Part shown: one piece after another, positions 1 to 6,837 of the stretch
Layout: each line of letters opens with the position of its first letter
How positions within the stretch are numbered: the first letter of the stretch is position 1
Source of the DNA: an uncultured Oscillospiraceae bacterium
Lineage (GTDB): Bacteria > Bacillota > Clostridia > Oscillospirales > Oscillospiraceae
Reading direction: 5' to 3'
Assembly: GCA_910584045.1 (NCBI GenBank)
Contig: CAJTYO010000068.1
Coordinates: forward strand, 1-13,347
Length of the DNA stretch: 13,347 bases
Made by a program: the position numbers and the translations under genes
Notes under the pieces: model-generated
The model's input: the letters and a program-made list of their open reading frames with translations, nothing else
Told to the model about the DNA's origin: nothing
The model's database searches: none

Positions 1-24
1 CCGCCCCTCGGCGACAGCTCGGTT

Positions 25-54
25 AATATACCACACCCCCTCGCTCTTTGTCAA
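25..54 (-). promoter_or_regulatory. Strong outward (leftward) sigma-A promoter
   Basis: Read on the minus strand, a perfect -35 box TTGACA (49-54) is followed after 18 bases by TATATT (25-30). A TG one base upstream of the -10 makes it an extended -10. It would transcribe leftwards, out of the window, so its gene is not visible. The near-consensus quality suggests a highly expressed transcription unit, but that is inference. Confidence 0.65.
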
Positions 55-97
55 GGGATTTCTTGCAGTTTTTTCAAATTTTTTTCTGAAAAGAGCA

Positions 98-126
98 AAG
101 ACATTTTGCCTCATTCGTGATATAGT
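98..126 (+). promoter_or_regulatory. Promoter of the YhaN-like ATPase operon
   Basis: AAGACA (98-103), a 17-base spacer, then TATAGT (121-126) preceded by TGA, which gives an extended -10. It faces away from the leftward promoter at 25-54. The predicted transcription start near 133 falls inside a small palindrome (131-147). The gene's ribosome binding site AGGAG (179-183) lies 6 bases before its ATG at 190. Confidence 0.6.
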
Positions 127-130
127 ATAC

Positions 131-147
131 GTGGAACATTCTTCCAC
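131..147. promoter_or_regulatory. Palindrome at the predicted transcription start (possible operator)
   Basis: GTGGAA (131-136), a 5-base spacer, then TTCCAC (142-147): a perfect 6-bp inverted repeat lying just after the -10 box at 121-126. A dimeric repressor could bind there, or the transcript could form a short 5' hairpin. No regulator gene is nearby, so the role is unproven. Confidence 0.35.
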
Positions 148-189
148 AACATATGGTGCATAATATTATAGTAGGAATAGGAGAAGCGC

Positions 190-2388
190 ATGGAGATCAA
201 ACGTCTCGCCGCCACCTTCGGCCGGCTGGAGCAGGACCGGCTGGAGCTGGAGCCCGGTCTGAATATCATTGAAGCCCCCAACGAGTCGGGTAAATCCACC
301 TGGACGGCTTTCCTGCGGGTGATGCTCTACGGTCTGAACACCCGGGATCGCAGCCCTTCCGCCGATAAGCGCCGCTACCTCCCCTGGAGCGGCAGCGCCA
401 TGGAAGGCACTCTGGACGCGTCCACCCATCTGGGGGAGATCACCCTTCTCCGCCGCACCGCCCGGGCCAATTCTCCCATGGGGTCTTTTTCCGCCGTCTA
501 TACCGGCACCGCTCAGCCCGTGGAGGGCCTGACCGCTGCCGCCTGCGGCGAGACCCTGCTGGGCATACCCCAGGATGTCTTTGAGCGCAGCGCCTATATC
601 CGGCAGACCGGTCTGGCGGTAGACCAGAGCAAGGCCCTGGAGCAGCGCATCAACTCCCTGGTCACCACCGGCGAGGAGGACGTGTCCCTCTCCGCCGCCG
701 CAGAGCAGCTCCGGCGGCAGCTCAACACCCGCCGCCACAATAAAACCGGCCTTCTGCCCCAGCTGGAGGAGGAGGAGCGCGTTCTGCGCGCCACTCTGGC
801 CGAGCTGGAAACCCTCTCTGCTGCCGCCGACCAGCGGCAGCAGACTCTGGACAGTCTCCGTCCCCAACTGGAGGAGACGGAGGCCCTGCTAGCCCGCCAC
901 GACGCCGCCGACCAGGCCGATGAGCTGCGCAAGGTGGAGAGCGCCCGTCTGGACGCCGCCTCCGCCCGGGATCGGGTCAAGACCCTGGAGGCCTCCTCCC
1001 GCGCCCTGCCCACTCGGGCGGAGCTGGAATCCCTCCAGGGCCGGGTAGACGCCCTCTCCTCTATTAATAGCGCCGTGGAGGACGCCCGCACCCGGCTGGA
1101 TCTGGCCTCCCACACTCTCCGTCAGGCGGAGAAGGCCCTGAACGCCCACCCCTTCGCCGGGCTGACCCCCGCCGAAGCTGCCTCTGCTCCTCTGAATGCC
1201 GGACCTAAACCCGCTATGCCCCGCTGGATGCTGCCCGCCGCCATTTTGGCGGGGCTGCTGGCGGGGGGCGCTGTAGCGTGGCTCACCCGCCTCTGGCTGG
1301 CAGCCGCAGGCAGCGCACTGGGGCTCTTCGCTGTGATCGCCCTCCTCTTTCTTTGGCTCTTCCGGCAAAAGCAGCGCCAATGGGAGGCCGCCCGGGACCA
1401 ACTGGAGCAGCAGCGCCAGACCGCCGTGGCCGAGTATACCCCCCTCTGCGAGGCGGAGGCCAAGGCCCGAGCCGATCAACAGGCGGCCCAAGCCGCTTGG
1501 GAGGCTGTGTCCGCCAGCGCCCGCACCAACCTGGACTCCATCCTTAGTCAACTCCGGGCCTTTCGTCCCCTAGTCCGGGACCTGCCGGAGGCCTGCCAGG
1601 CCTTGGAGCTGGCCTTTGACCTGCGGGCTGACCTGGATTCGGCCCAGCGCTGGGAGGAGGAGACCCGCCACCGCTGGGAGGCCCTCCGGGATGCCGCGCC
1701 CCCCATTCCCTCTGTGCCCGCCCAGCGCCCCGCTCAGTCCCGGGAGCAGCTGCGTCTGCGCCTGACGGAGCTCCAGACCCGGGACGCATCCCTCCGCCGG
1801 GAACTCCACACCACCCAGGGGCGCATTCAAGCCCTGGGCGATCCCGGGGAGCTCTGCCTCCGGCTCCAGGCCCTTTCGGAGCGCCAGGCCGCCCTCCAGC
1901 AGGAGTACGACGCCATTGCCTTAGCCATGGAGGTGCTGGCCCTGTCCGGTTCCGAGCTTCAGACCCGGTTTTCCCCCGCTCTGGGGGAGCGGGCAGCTTC
2001 CATCTTTACAAACCTCACCGGAGGGCGTTATAATAGAGTAATGCTGGACCGCGCCATGAACCCTTCCGCCCAGCAGACGGACCAGCTGACCCCCCGGGAG
2101 GCGGAGGTCCTCAGCCAGGGCACGGCGGACCAGCTGTACCTGGCGGTGCGCCTGGCCATCTGCGAGATGGTCCTGCCGGCGGACCGGGCGATCCCCATCC
2201 TGCTGGACGACGCGCTGGTAAACTTCGACGACGAGCGCATGGCCGCCGCCCTGGACTATCTGCTGGAGCTCTCCGCCGGGCGGCAGATTCTCCTCTTCAC
2301 CTGCCAGCGGCGGGAGGGGGACTATCTGAGCTGGGCCTACCCCCAGCGCTTCCACTATATCAAGCTGCAAGAACATGCCAAAAATTGA
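190..2388 (+). CDS. YhaN-like SMC/RecN-type ATPase with a membrane hairpin
   Basis: An ATPase of 732 residues with the split ATP-binding head of the SMC/Rad50/RecN group, closest in layout to Bacillus YhaN. The Walker A region is APNESGKST (residues 29-37), with Ala where the family usually has Gly. Long Ala/Gln/Glu-rich coiled coils follow (about 175-335 and 390-590). A pair of hydrophobic segments (about 346-365 and 370-390) should anchor the middle of the coil in the membrane. The signature motif LSQGT is at 641-645, Walker B ILLDD ends at D673-D674, and the switch position after FTC is Gln706 rather than His. Known YhaN/SbcC-like proteins work with an SbcD/YhaO-like phosphoesterase in DNA end processing, but none is adjacent here and a promoter lies directly upstream. 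The stop codon overlaps the next gene's ribosome binding site, so the two are coupled. The family is fairly sure; the role is inferred. Confidence 0.85.
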   Translation: MEIKRLAATFGRLEQDRLELEPGLNIIEAPNESGKSTWTAFLRVMLYGLNTRDRSPSADKRRYLPWSGSAMEGTLDASTHLGEITLLRRTARANSPMGSFSAVYTGTAQPVEGLTAAACGETLLGIPQDVFERSAYIRQTGLAVDQSKALEQRINSLVTTGEEDVSLSAAAEQLRRQLNTRRHNKTGLLPQLEEEERVLRATLAELETLSAAADQRQQTLDSLRPQLEETEALLARHDAADQADELRKVESARLDAASARDRVKTLEASSRALPTRAELESLQGRVDALSSINSAVEDARTRLDLASHTLRQAEKALNAHPFAGLTPAEAASAPLNAGPKPAMPRWMLPAAILAGLLAGGAVAWLTRLWLAAAGSALGLFAVIALLFLWLFRQKQRQWEAARDQLEQQRQTAVAEYTPLCEAEAKARADQQAAQAAWEAVSASARTNLDSILSQLRAFRPLVRDLPEACQALELAFDLRADLDSAQRWEEETRHRWEALRDAAPPIPSVPAQRPAQSREQLRLRLTELQTRDASLRRELHTTQGRIQALGDPGELCLRLQALSERQAALQQEYDAIALAMEVLALSGSELQTRFSPALGERAASIFTNLTGGRYNRVMLDRAMNPSAQQTDQLTPREAEVLSQGTADQLYLAVRLAICEMVLPADRAIPILLDDALVNFDDERMAAALDYLLELSAGRQILLFTCQRREGDYLSWAYPQRFHYIKLQEHAKN

Positions 2389-2397
2389 GGTGATCCG

Positions 2398-3228
2398 ATG
2401 ACCGGCTTTTTCCCATCCGTCTGCGCTGCGCCCCTGACCCGTTTCTGCTTCGCCTTTCTGCTTCTGATGACCTACAGCCTCCTGGGCTGGTGCGGAGAGA
2501 TGGTCTACTGCTCCCTGGCTCAGCGCAGGCTGTGCGAGAAACGAGGCTTCCTCAACGGCCCCCTCTGCCCCATCTACGGCCATGGAGCCCTGGTGGTGCT
2601 GCTGTGTCTGGACGGGGGATGTGCCAATCCCGCGCTGACCTTCCTGTTGGGCATGGTGCTGACCACCCTGGTGGAGTATATCACCAGCTGGGCCATGGAG
2701 AAGCTGTTTCATATGCGCTGGTGGGACTACTCCCAATTCCGCCTCCATCTCAACGGCCGGGTCTGCCTGTGGAACTCCATCCTCTTCGGCCTGTCCAGCG
2801 TGTTCCTCTGCCACGCGGCCAATCCGCCCGTCGCCCAATGGCTGGCCGCCCTGTTCGCCGACGGCGTCGCCGTGCCTCTGGCCCTGGTCCTCTTGGCCGT
2901 CTATCTGGCGGACATCGTGCTGTCCGTCCGCAGCGCCATCCAGATCGGAGACCGTCTGGCTAAGCTTCACGCCATACACGACGAGCTTGCCGGCAGGCTG
3001 GAGCAACTCCGTCAGGAGCCCCGGGAAGCCCTGGAGGCGCAGCGCCAGCGCATGGAGGCGGCCGTTGCCTCCGCCCGCCAGACGGCGGAGCAGAAACTCC
3101 ACGCCCTGTACAGTCGGCAGGATTACTTTGAGCGCCGTCTGCTCCGCGCCTTCCCCACCATGCGGTCCGTCCGCCATCCGGAGGCCATGAAAAAGCTGCG
3201 GGAATATCTGGCGGAGCGGAGGAGATGA
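2398..3228 (+). CDS. PF06541-family membrane protein (putative ABC transporter permease) with a C-terminal coiled coil
   Basis: A 276-residue integral membrane protein. The family is often labelled 'putative ABC transporter permease' but has no established function. Family-type conserved blocks are visible: RGFLNGPLCPIYG (49-61), LVEYITSWAMEKLF (91-104), WWDYS (108-112) and LNGRVCLWNSILFG (118-131). Hydrophobic segments fall at about 15-37, 62-80, 82-100, 125-140 and 155-177. A charged coiled coil rich in Arg, Gln and Glu (about 183-245) should lie in the cytoplasm. No ATP-binding cassette gene adjoins it, so the transporter label is doubtful. The ATG follows a near-perfect GAGGTGATC site that overlaps the stop of the ATPase gene, and the downstream gene begins at the next base. 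Operon position suggests it works with, or is at least made together with, the membrane-anchored ATPase. Confidence 0.8.
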   Translation: MTGFFPSVCAAPLTRFCFAFLLLMTYSLLGWCGEMVYCSLAQRRLCEKRGFLNGPLCPIYGHGALVVLLCLDGGCANPALTFLLGMVLTTLVEYITSWAMEKLFHMRWWDYSQFRLHLNGRVCLWNSILFGLSSVFLCHAANPPVAQWLAALFADGVAVPLALVLLAVYLADIVLSVRSAIQIGDRLAKLHAIHDELAGRLEQLRQEPREALEAQRQRMEAAVASARQTAEQKLHALYSRQDYFERRLLRAFPTMRSVRHPEAMKKLREYLAERRR

Positions 3229-4323
3229 TTGCAGATGGGAGAATTTTGTAAGGGCGCGGCGCTCTGCGAGGGATTTTTCATCGACTGTGCCAAGCCCATT
3301 CTGGAGACCCATTTCCCCGGCTTGTCCTATTCCGCCGGCCTGATCGGTTATGGTTCCGATGTTTTGGGATATGATGATATTGTCTCAACAGACCACATGT
3401 GGGGCCCCCGGTTCTACCTGTTCCTTCGCGAAGAGGACATGGACCGAAAGGTTCAAATCTTCTCCAGCCTGTCCGAAAATCTGCCCTACACATACCGGGG
3501 ATACAGCGTAAATTTTACGGAGCCGGACCCCGGCGACTGCGGCGTACAGCACCCGGAATGGATCAGCAGCGGAACGGTCCGTCCTCTGGTATTCATCCAG
3601 ACCTTCGACGGCTATTTGACGGAACAACTGGGCACCGCGGACCTGGAGCATATCAGCCCCCGCGCGTGGCTCGCCTTTTCGGAGCACAGACTTCTCTCCC
3701 TGACAGCCGGCAGATTTTATACGGACGCTTTAGGCTGCGGGAATCGCGTGGCAAAAATCCGCTATTACCCGAAAGACGTCCGACTGTATCTGATCGCCTC
3801 CTGCTGGGAAAACATCGCCGCGGAGCAAGCCTTTGTCAAGCGCTGCGGCGACTGCGGCGACGAGATCGGCTCCCACCTGATCTGCGCAAGAATCTGCGAG
3901 CGGCTTATGCGGCTGTGTTTTTTATACAAAGGGGTCTATGCCCCCTATAGTAAATGGTTCGGGACCGCCTTCAGCCGCCTTGATACGGACGAGCGGATCA
4001 AGCAGGCCGTCGCCGGCGCCCTGTCCGCCGGCGATTTGCTGGAGCGGGAACGGCTGCTGGTCCAGGCGCAGGCGCTTGCCGCCGGTCTGCACAACGCCAG
4101 CGGACTGACGGAGCGGGTCGATTATCAGATCGAAAGCTACTTTGGGCGGGACATCAAAGTCATCTTCGCGGACAAACTCGCGGAGGCGGCCGCCAGAGAG
4201 CTGGCCGGCACCGCCTTTGCGCGCGTCCCTCTGTACGGATCGCTCAGCCAGATTGGCGGCGTGGCCTCCATCGCCGACGGGCAGAACGCGTGCGAACAGA
4301 TCATGGGGCTGTACGCCCCATAA
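3229..4323 (+). CDS. DUF4037 protein with a nucleotidyltransferase-like motif
   Basis: A protein of about 364 residues matching the DUF4037 type. The N-terminal part carries GSDVLGYDD (42-50) followed by STDHMWGPR (53-61), the family hallmark. A Gly-Ser block followed by spaced acidic residues resembles the active site of nucleotidyltransferase-fold enzymes, but no substrate is known. The middle and C-terminal parts are mostly helical, with no signal peptide or membrane segment. Translation may start at TTG 3229, 6 bases after GGAGG (3218-3222), or at ATG 3235; the two differ by only two residues. It starts directly after the stop of the PF06541 gene, so the two are co-transcribed. Its codon choice is less strongly GC-biased than its neighbours (for example TTTTTC and TATGATGATATT near the start), which hints at a separate origin. 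Confidence 0.75.
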   Translation: MQMGEFCKGAALCEGFFIDCAKPILETHFPGLSYSAGLIGYGSDVLGYDDIVSTDHMWGPRFYLFLREEDMDRKVQIFSSLSENLPYTYRGYSVNFTEPDPGDCGVQHPEWISSGTVRPLVFIQTFDGYLTEQLGTADLEHISPRAWLAFSEHRLLSLTAGRFYTDALGCGNRVAKIRYYPKDVRLYLIASCWENIAAEQAFVKRCGDCGDEIGSHLICARICERLMRLCFLYKGVYAPYSKWFGTAFSRLDTDERIKQAVAGALSAGDLLERERLLVQAQALAAGLHNASGLTERVDYQIESYFGRDIKVIFADKLAEAAARELAGTAFARVPLYGSLSQIGGVASIADGQNACEQIMGLYAP

Positions 4324-4406
4324 GGCCCTGAATTTGGATCTCCAGAAGGAACAGCCAAGCGGAATTTGTGAGAATAATAAAACCATCTGAAAAAGGAGAA
4401 GCAAAT

Positions 4407-5222
4407 ATGTCAGAATGCACCCATGATTGCAGCAGCTGCGGCGAAAGCTGCGGCGAGCGCACCGAACCCCAGTCCTTTTTGAAGGAACACAACCCCGCCG
4501 CCCGCGTAGGCAGGATCTATGGCGTGGTCTCCGGCAAGGGGGGCGTGGGCAAGTCCATGGTGACCAGCCAGCTGGCCGTCCTGGCCCGCCGGGCGGGCCG
4601 GAAGGTGGGCGTGCTGGACGCGGACGTCACCGGCCCCTCCATCCCCAAGGCTTTCGGCGTACACCAGCGGGCCATGGCCGACGAGCGGGGAATGCTGCCC
4701 GTGGAGACCGCCACGGGCATCCAGCTGATGAGCGTCAACCTGCTGCTGGACGACGAAACGGACCCGGTCCTCTGGCGGGGCCCGGTCATCGGCGGCGTGG
4801 TGACCCAGTTCTGGACGGACGTGATCTGGGACGTGGACTATCTCTTTGTGGATATGCCTCCGGGCACCGGAGACGTGGCCCTCAGCGTCTTTCAGTCCCT
4901 GCCTCTGGACGGCGTCATCATTGTCGCCTCCCCCCAGGAGCTGGTGAGCATGGTGGTGGAAAAGGCTGTGAAGATGGCGGAGATGATGTCCGTGCCCATT
5001 GTGGGCATTGTGGAGAACATGAGCTACCTCCTCTGTCCCGACTGCGGGCGGGAGATCCCCCTCTTCGGCCAGGGGAAGACCCAGGCCGCCGCCGAGGCCC
5101 ACGGCCTGTCCCTTCTGGCCCGGATGCCCATTGATCCCTCTCTGGCTCAGTTGACCGATCAGGGACGCATCGAGGAGTTCCAGGGACAGTGGCTCGCCCC
5201 CGTGGCGGAAGCTCTGCTTTAA
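4407..5222 (+). CDS. Mrp/NBP35-type Fe-S cluster carrier ATPase
   Basis: A 271-residue P-loop ATPase of the Mrp/ApbC/NBP35 group, which holds a labile Fe-S cluster and passes it to target enzymes in the cytoplasm. The deviant Walker A is GKGGVGKS (43-50), the DADVTGPSIP switch follows (71-80), and Walker B is FVDMPPGTGD (147-156). The C-terminal CPDC (C210, C213) is the pair that binds the bridging cluster at the dimer interface. The N-terminus has four cysteines (C4, C8, C11, C15), recalling the extra cluster site of NBP35. There is no N-terminal MIP18-like domain, unlike many proteobacterial ApbC proteins. The ATG at 4407 is chosen because AAGGAG (4393-4398) lies 8 bases upstream; an in-frame GTG at 4368 has no good site. 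An 83-base gap separates it from the DUF4037 gene, with no clear terminator or promoter. Confidence 0.92.
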   Translation: MSECTHDCSSCGESCGERTEPQSFLKEHNPAARVGRIYGVVSGKGGVGKSMVTSQLAVLARRAGRKVGVLDADVTGPSIPKAFGVHQRAMADERGMLPVETATGIQLMSVNLLLDDETDPVLWRGPVIGGVVTQFWTDVIWDVDYLFVDMPPGTGDVALSVFQSLPLDGVIIVASPQELVSMVVEKAVKMAEMMSVPIVGIVENMSYLLCPDCGREIPLFGQGKTQAAAEAHGLSLLARMPIDPSLAQLTDQGRIEEFQGQWLAPVAEALL

Positions 5223-5238
5223 CTGCTCCCGATTCCCT

Positions 5239-5265
5239 CGCCCCCCGGCCTCCCGCCGGGGGGCG
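5239..5265 (+). terminator. GC-rich hairpin after the Mrp gene
   Basis: A perfect 10-bp stem, CGCCCCCCGG (5239-5248) with CCGGGGGGCG (5256-5265), and a 7-base loop, 16 bases after the stop codon. The following bases TACCTTT form only a weak T-tract, so it may terminate inefficiently or mainly protect the transcript's 3' end. Confidence 0.55.
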
Positions 5266-5330
5266 TACCTTTCCCCCTGGGGAGAAGTGCCAGAGCGACT
5301 CCCCTCTCAAAACGAGTTCCCGGCAGGAAT

Positions 5331-5352
5331 ATGAACATTTCATGAACATTTC
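5331..5352. repeat. 11-bp tandem direct repeat in the control region
   Basis: ATGAACATTTC occurs twice back to back (5331-5341 and 5342-5352) about 100-120 bases upstream of the promoter boxes of the glycoside operon. One-turn spacing would put both copies on the same face of the helix, which suits an activator. The role is inferred from position only. Confidence 0.5.
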
Positions 5353-5358
5353 AGCATG

Positions 5359-5378
5359 GTTGCACTTCCGCGTGCAAC
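5359..5378. promoter_or_regulatory. Operator-like palindrome upstream of the glycoside operon
   Basis: GTTGCAC (5359-5365), 6 bases, then GTGCAAC (5372-5378): a perfect 7-bp inverted repeat in the gap before the GH1 gene. It lies about 70 bases upstream of the -35 box, next to the 11-bp tandem repeat. The size and symmetry fit a site for a dimeric sugar-responsive regulator (LacI, GntR or AraC type), but no such gene is in the window. It has no T-tract, so it is unlikely to be a terminator. Confidence 0.45.
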
Positions 5379-5447
5379 TTTGCCCCTTTTCCACCCCTAT
5401 ATGGAGGGCTATACCGCCTGACGGCCACGCCCCGGGACAAAAACGGG

Positions 5448-5476
5448 TTGAAAAAAACGTCCCGCCGGCGTACAAT
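5448..5476 (+). promoter_or_regulatory. Promoter of the glycoside operon
   Basis: TTGAAA (5448-5453), exactly 17 bases, then TACAAT (5471-5476). Each box differs from the sigma-A consensus by one base. A further inverted repeat, CGGGAC (5433-5438) with GTCCCG (5459-5464), straddles the -35 box and could be a repressor site. Transcription would begin near 5483, leaving a leader of about 55 bases before the GH1 start codon. Confidence 0.7.
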
Positions 5477-5538
5477 ATAGGTTACTGGAAAAAATGGAAA
5501 ATGGACCGGCGGCGGAGCCGCCAGAAAGAGGAGTGACT

Positions 5539-6837
5539 ATGGCGTTTCAATTAACCGACGGCCTGCTGCTGGGCGCAGCCACAGCCGCCACGCAGATCGA
5601 GGGCGGCGATCAAAATAACAACTGGTACGACTGGTACAGACAGGGCTATATCAAGGACGACGCGGACCCCTCCGTTGCCACGGAGCACTATATCCGCTGG
5701 CGGGAGGACCTGGCGCTGATGAAGGAAATGGGCCTCCAGTGTTGCCGCATGGGCCTGGAGTGGAGCCGCGTGGAGCCCCGGGACGGCGTCTTCGACGAGG
5801 CCGCCATCGCCCACTACCGGGAGGAGATCCAGTCCCTGCGGGAGGCGGGCATCCCCGTGCTGCTGACCCTGCACCACTTCAGCAACCCCCAGTGGCTGGA
5901 GGAGCGGGGCGCCTTCGCCGTGCGGGACAACGTCACCTGTTATCTCCGCTACGTGCGGAAAATGGTGGAGAGCCTGGGGGACCTGGTCAGCGAGTATATC
6001 ACCCTCAACGAGCCCAACGTCTATGCCTTCAACGGCTACTTCCAGGGTATCTGGCCCCCGGGACGGCGGAGCTTTCTGGAGATGAGCCGGGTGATGACCA
6101 ACATGGCCGCCGCCCATATCGAGGCCTACGGCCTCATCCGAAAAACCCGGCTGCAGATGGGCTATAAGGACACCCGGGTGGGCTTTGCCAACCATCTGCG
6201 CATCTTCGCCCCCAGGGACCCGGACAACCCCCTCCACCGCTTCTGGGCCTCCCGGGCGGAGCAGCTGTTTCAGGGAAGCCTGACCCGCGCCATGTGTACC
6301 GGCCGAGCCGCCATCCCCATCGGACAGCACCCCTCCATCGTGCCGGGGCGTTACTGCGACTTCCATGGGATCAATTATTACACCCGCTCCACCGTCAGCG
6401 GCCCCGCCGACGGCGTGGCCCGGGACTGTCCGGTCAACGACCTGGGCTGGGAGATTTACCCCGAGGGCATTGTCCAGGTCTGCCGGAAGGTCTATGACCT
6501 TCTGCCCCGGCCCATCTATATCACCGAGAACGGAACCTGCGACAACGAGGACCGCTTCCGCGCCCGCTATATCGCCGAGCATTTGCAGGCCCTGTGCGAA
6601 AGCGGCCTGCCTGTGGAGCGGTACTACCACTGGTGCTTCTGCGACAATTGGGAGTGGACCGAGGGCGTCAGCGCCCGCTTCGGCCTGGTCCATGTGGACT
6701 ATGCCGACCAGCGGCGCACTGTGAAGCCCAGCGGGGAATTCTACCGGCGGGTTATACAGGAGCGGGGCGTCAGCGACGAGCTGTTTCAGGAATTCTGCGG
6801 CGGGCCCTATCGGAGAAGCGGGGAGGACGCCGTCTGA
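5539..6837 (+). CDS. GH1 beta-glycosidase (beta-glucosidase type)
   Basis: A 432-residue family 1 glycoside hydrolase that removes terminal beta-linked sugars with retention of configuration. The acid/base is Glu158 in TLNEPN and the nucleophile Glu330 in YITENG. Gln19 (ATQIEG), His112 and Asn157 fit the sugar-binding set. NWEW (370-373) carries Glu372, which contacts the sugar's free hydroxyls in enzymes acting on unphosphorylated glycosides; the Ser-Lys-Tyr set of 6-phospho-beta-glucosidases is not seen there. No signal peptide, so cytoplasmic. It is slightly shorter than the usual 440-480 residues. The ATG at 5539 has AGAGGAG 5 bases upstream; an in-frame ATG at 5494 lies close to the promoter and lacks a good site. 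It is first in the operon, overlapping the alpha-glucosidase start by one base (TGATG). The exact substrate cannot be read from the sequence. Confidence 0.92.
   Translation: MAFQLTDGLLLGAATAATQIEGGDQNNNWYDWYRQGYIKDDADPSVATEHYIRWREDLALMKEMGLQCCRMGLEWSRVEPRDGVFDEAAIAHYREEIQSLREAGIPVLLTLHHFSNPQWLEERGAFAVRDNVTCYLRYVRKMVESLGDLVSEYITLNEPNVYAFNGYFQGIWPPGRRSFLEMSRVMTNMAAAHIEAYGLIRKTRLQMGYKDTRVGFANHLRIFAPRDPDNPLHRFWASRAEQLFQGSLTRAMCTGRAAIPIGQHPSIVPGRYCDFHGINYYTRSTVSGPADGVARDCPVNDLGWEIYPEGIVQVCRKVYDLLPRPIYITENGTCDNEDRFRARYIAEHLQALCESGLPVERYYHWCFCDNWEWTEGVSARFGLVHVDYADQRRTVKPSGEFYRRVIQERGVSDELFQEFCGGPYRRSGEDAV

Noticed and set aside
1921..3312. Long minus-strand open frame (463 codons) across the ATPase and PF06541 genes
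   Set aside because: It lies opposite two well-supported genes, and its Gly/His/Gln-rich translation has no recognisable domain. Such frames arise from GC-rich codon bias on the sense strand.
5331..5352. Tandem repeat considered as a CRISPR or iteron array
   Set aside because: Only two 11-bp copies without spacers; too few and too short for either.
5551..6693. Minus-strand open frame of 380 codons opposite the GH1 gene
   Set aside because: The sense strand has full GH1 catalytic motifs; the antisense product has no family features.
6594..6836. Upstream in-frame extension of the alpha-glucosidase gene
   Set aside because: This part overlaps the GH1 coding sequence in another frame and has no similarity to GH13 N-termini; the family start EWWKDAIIYQIYPRSF begins at ATG 6837.
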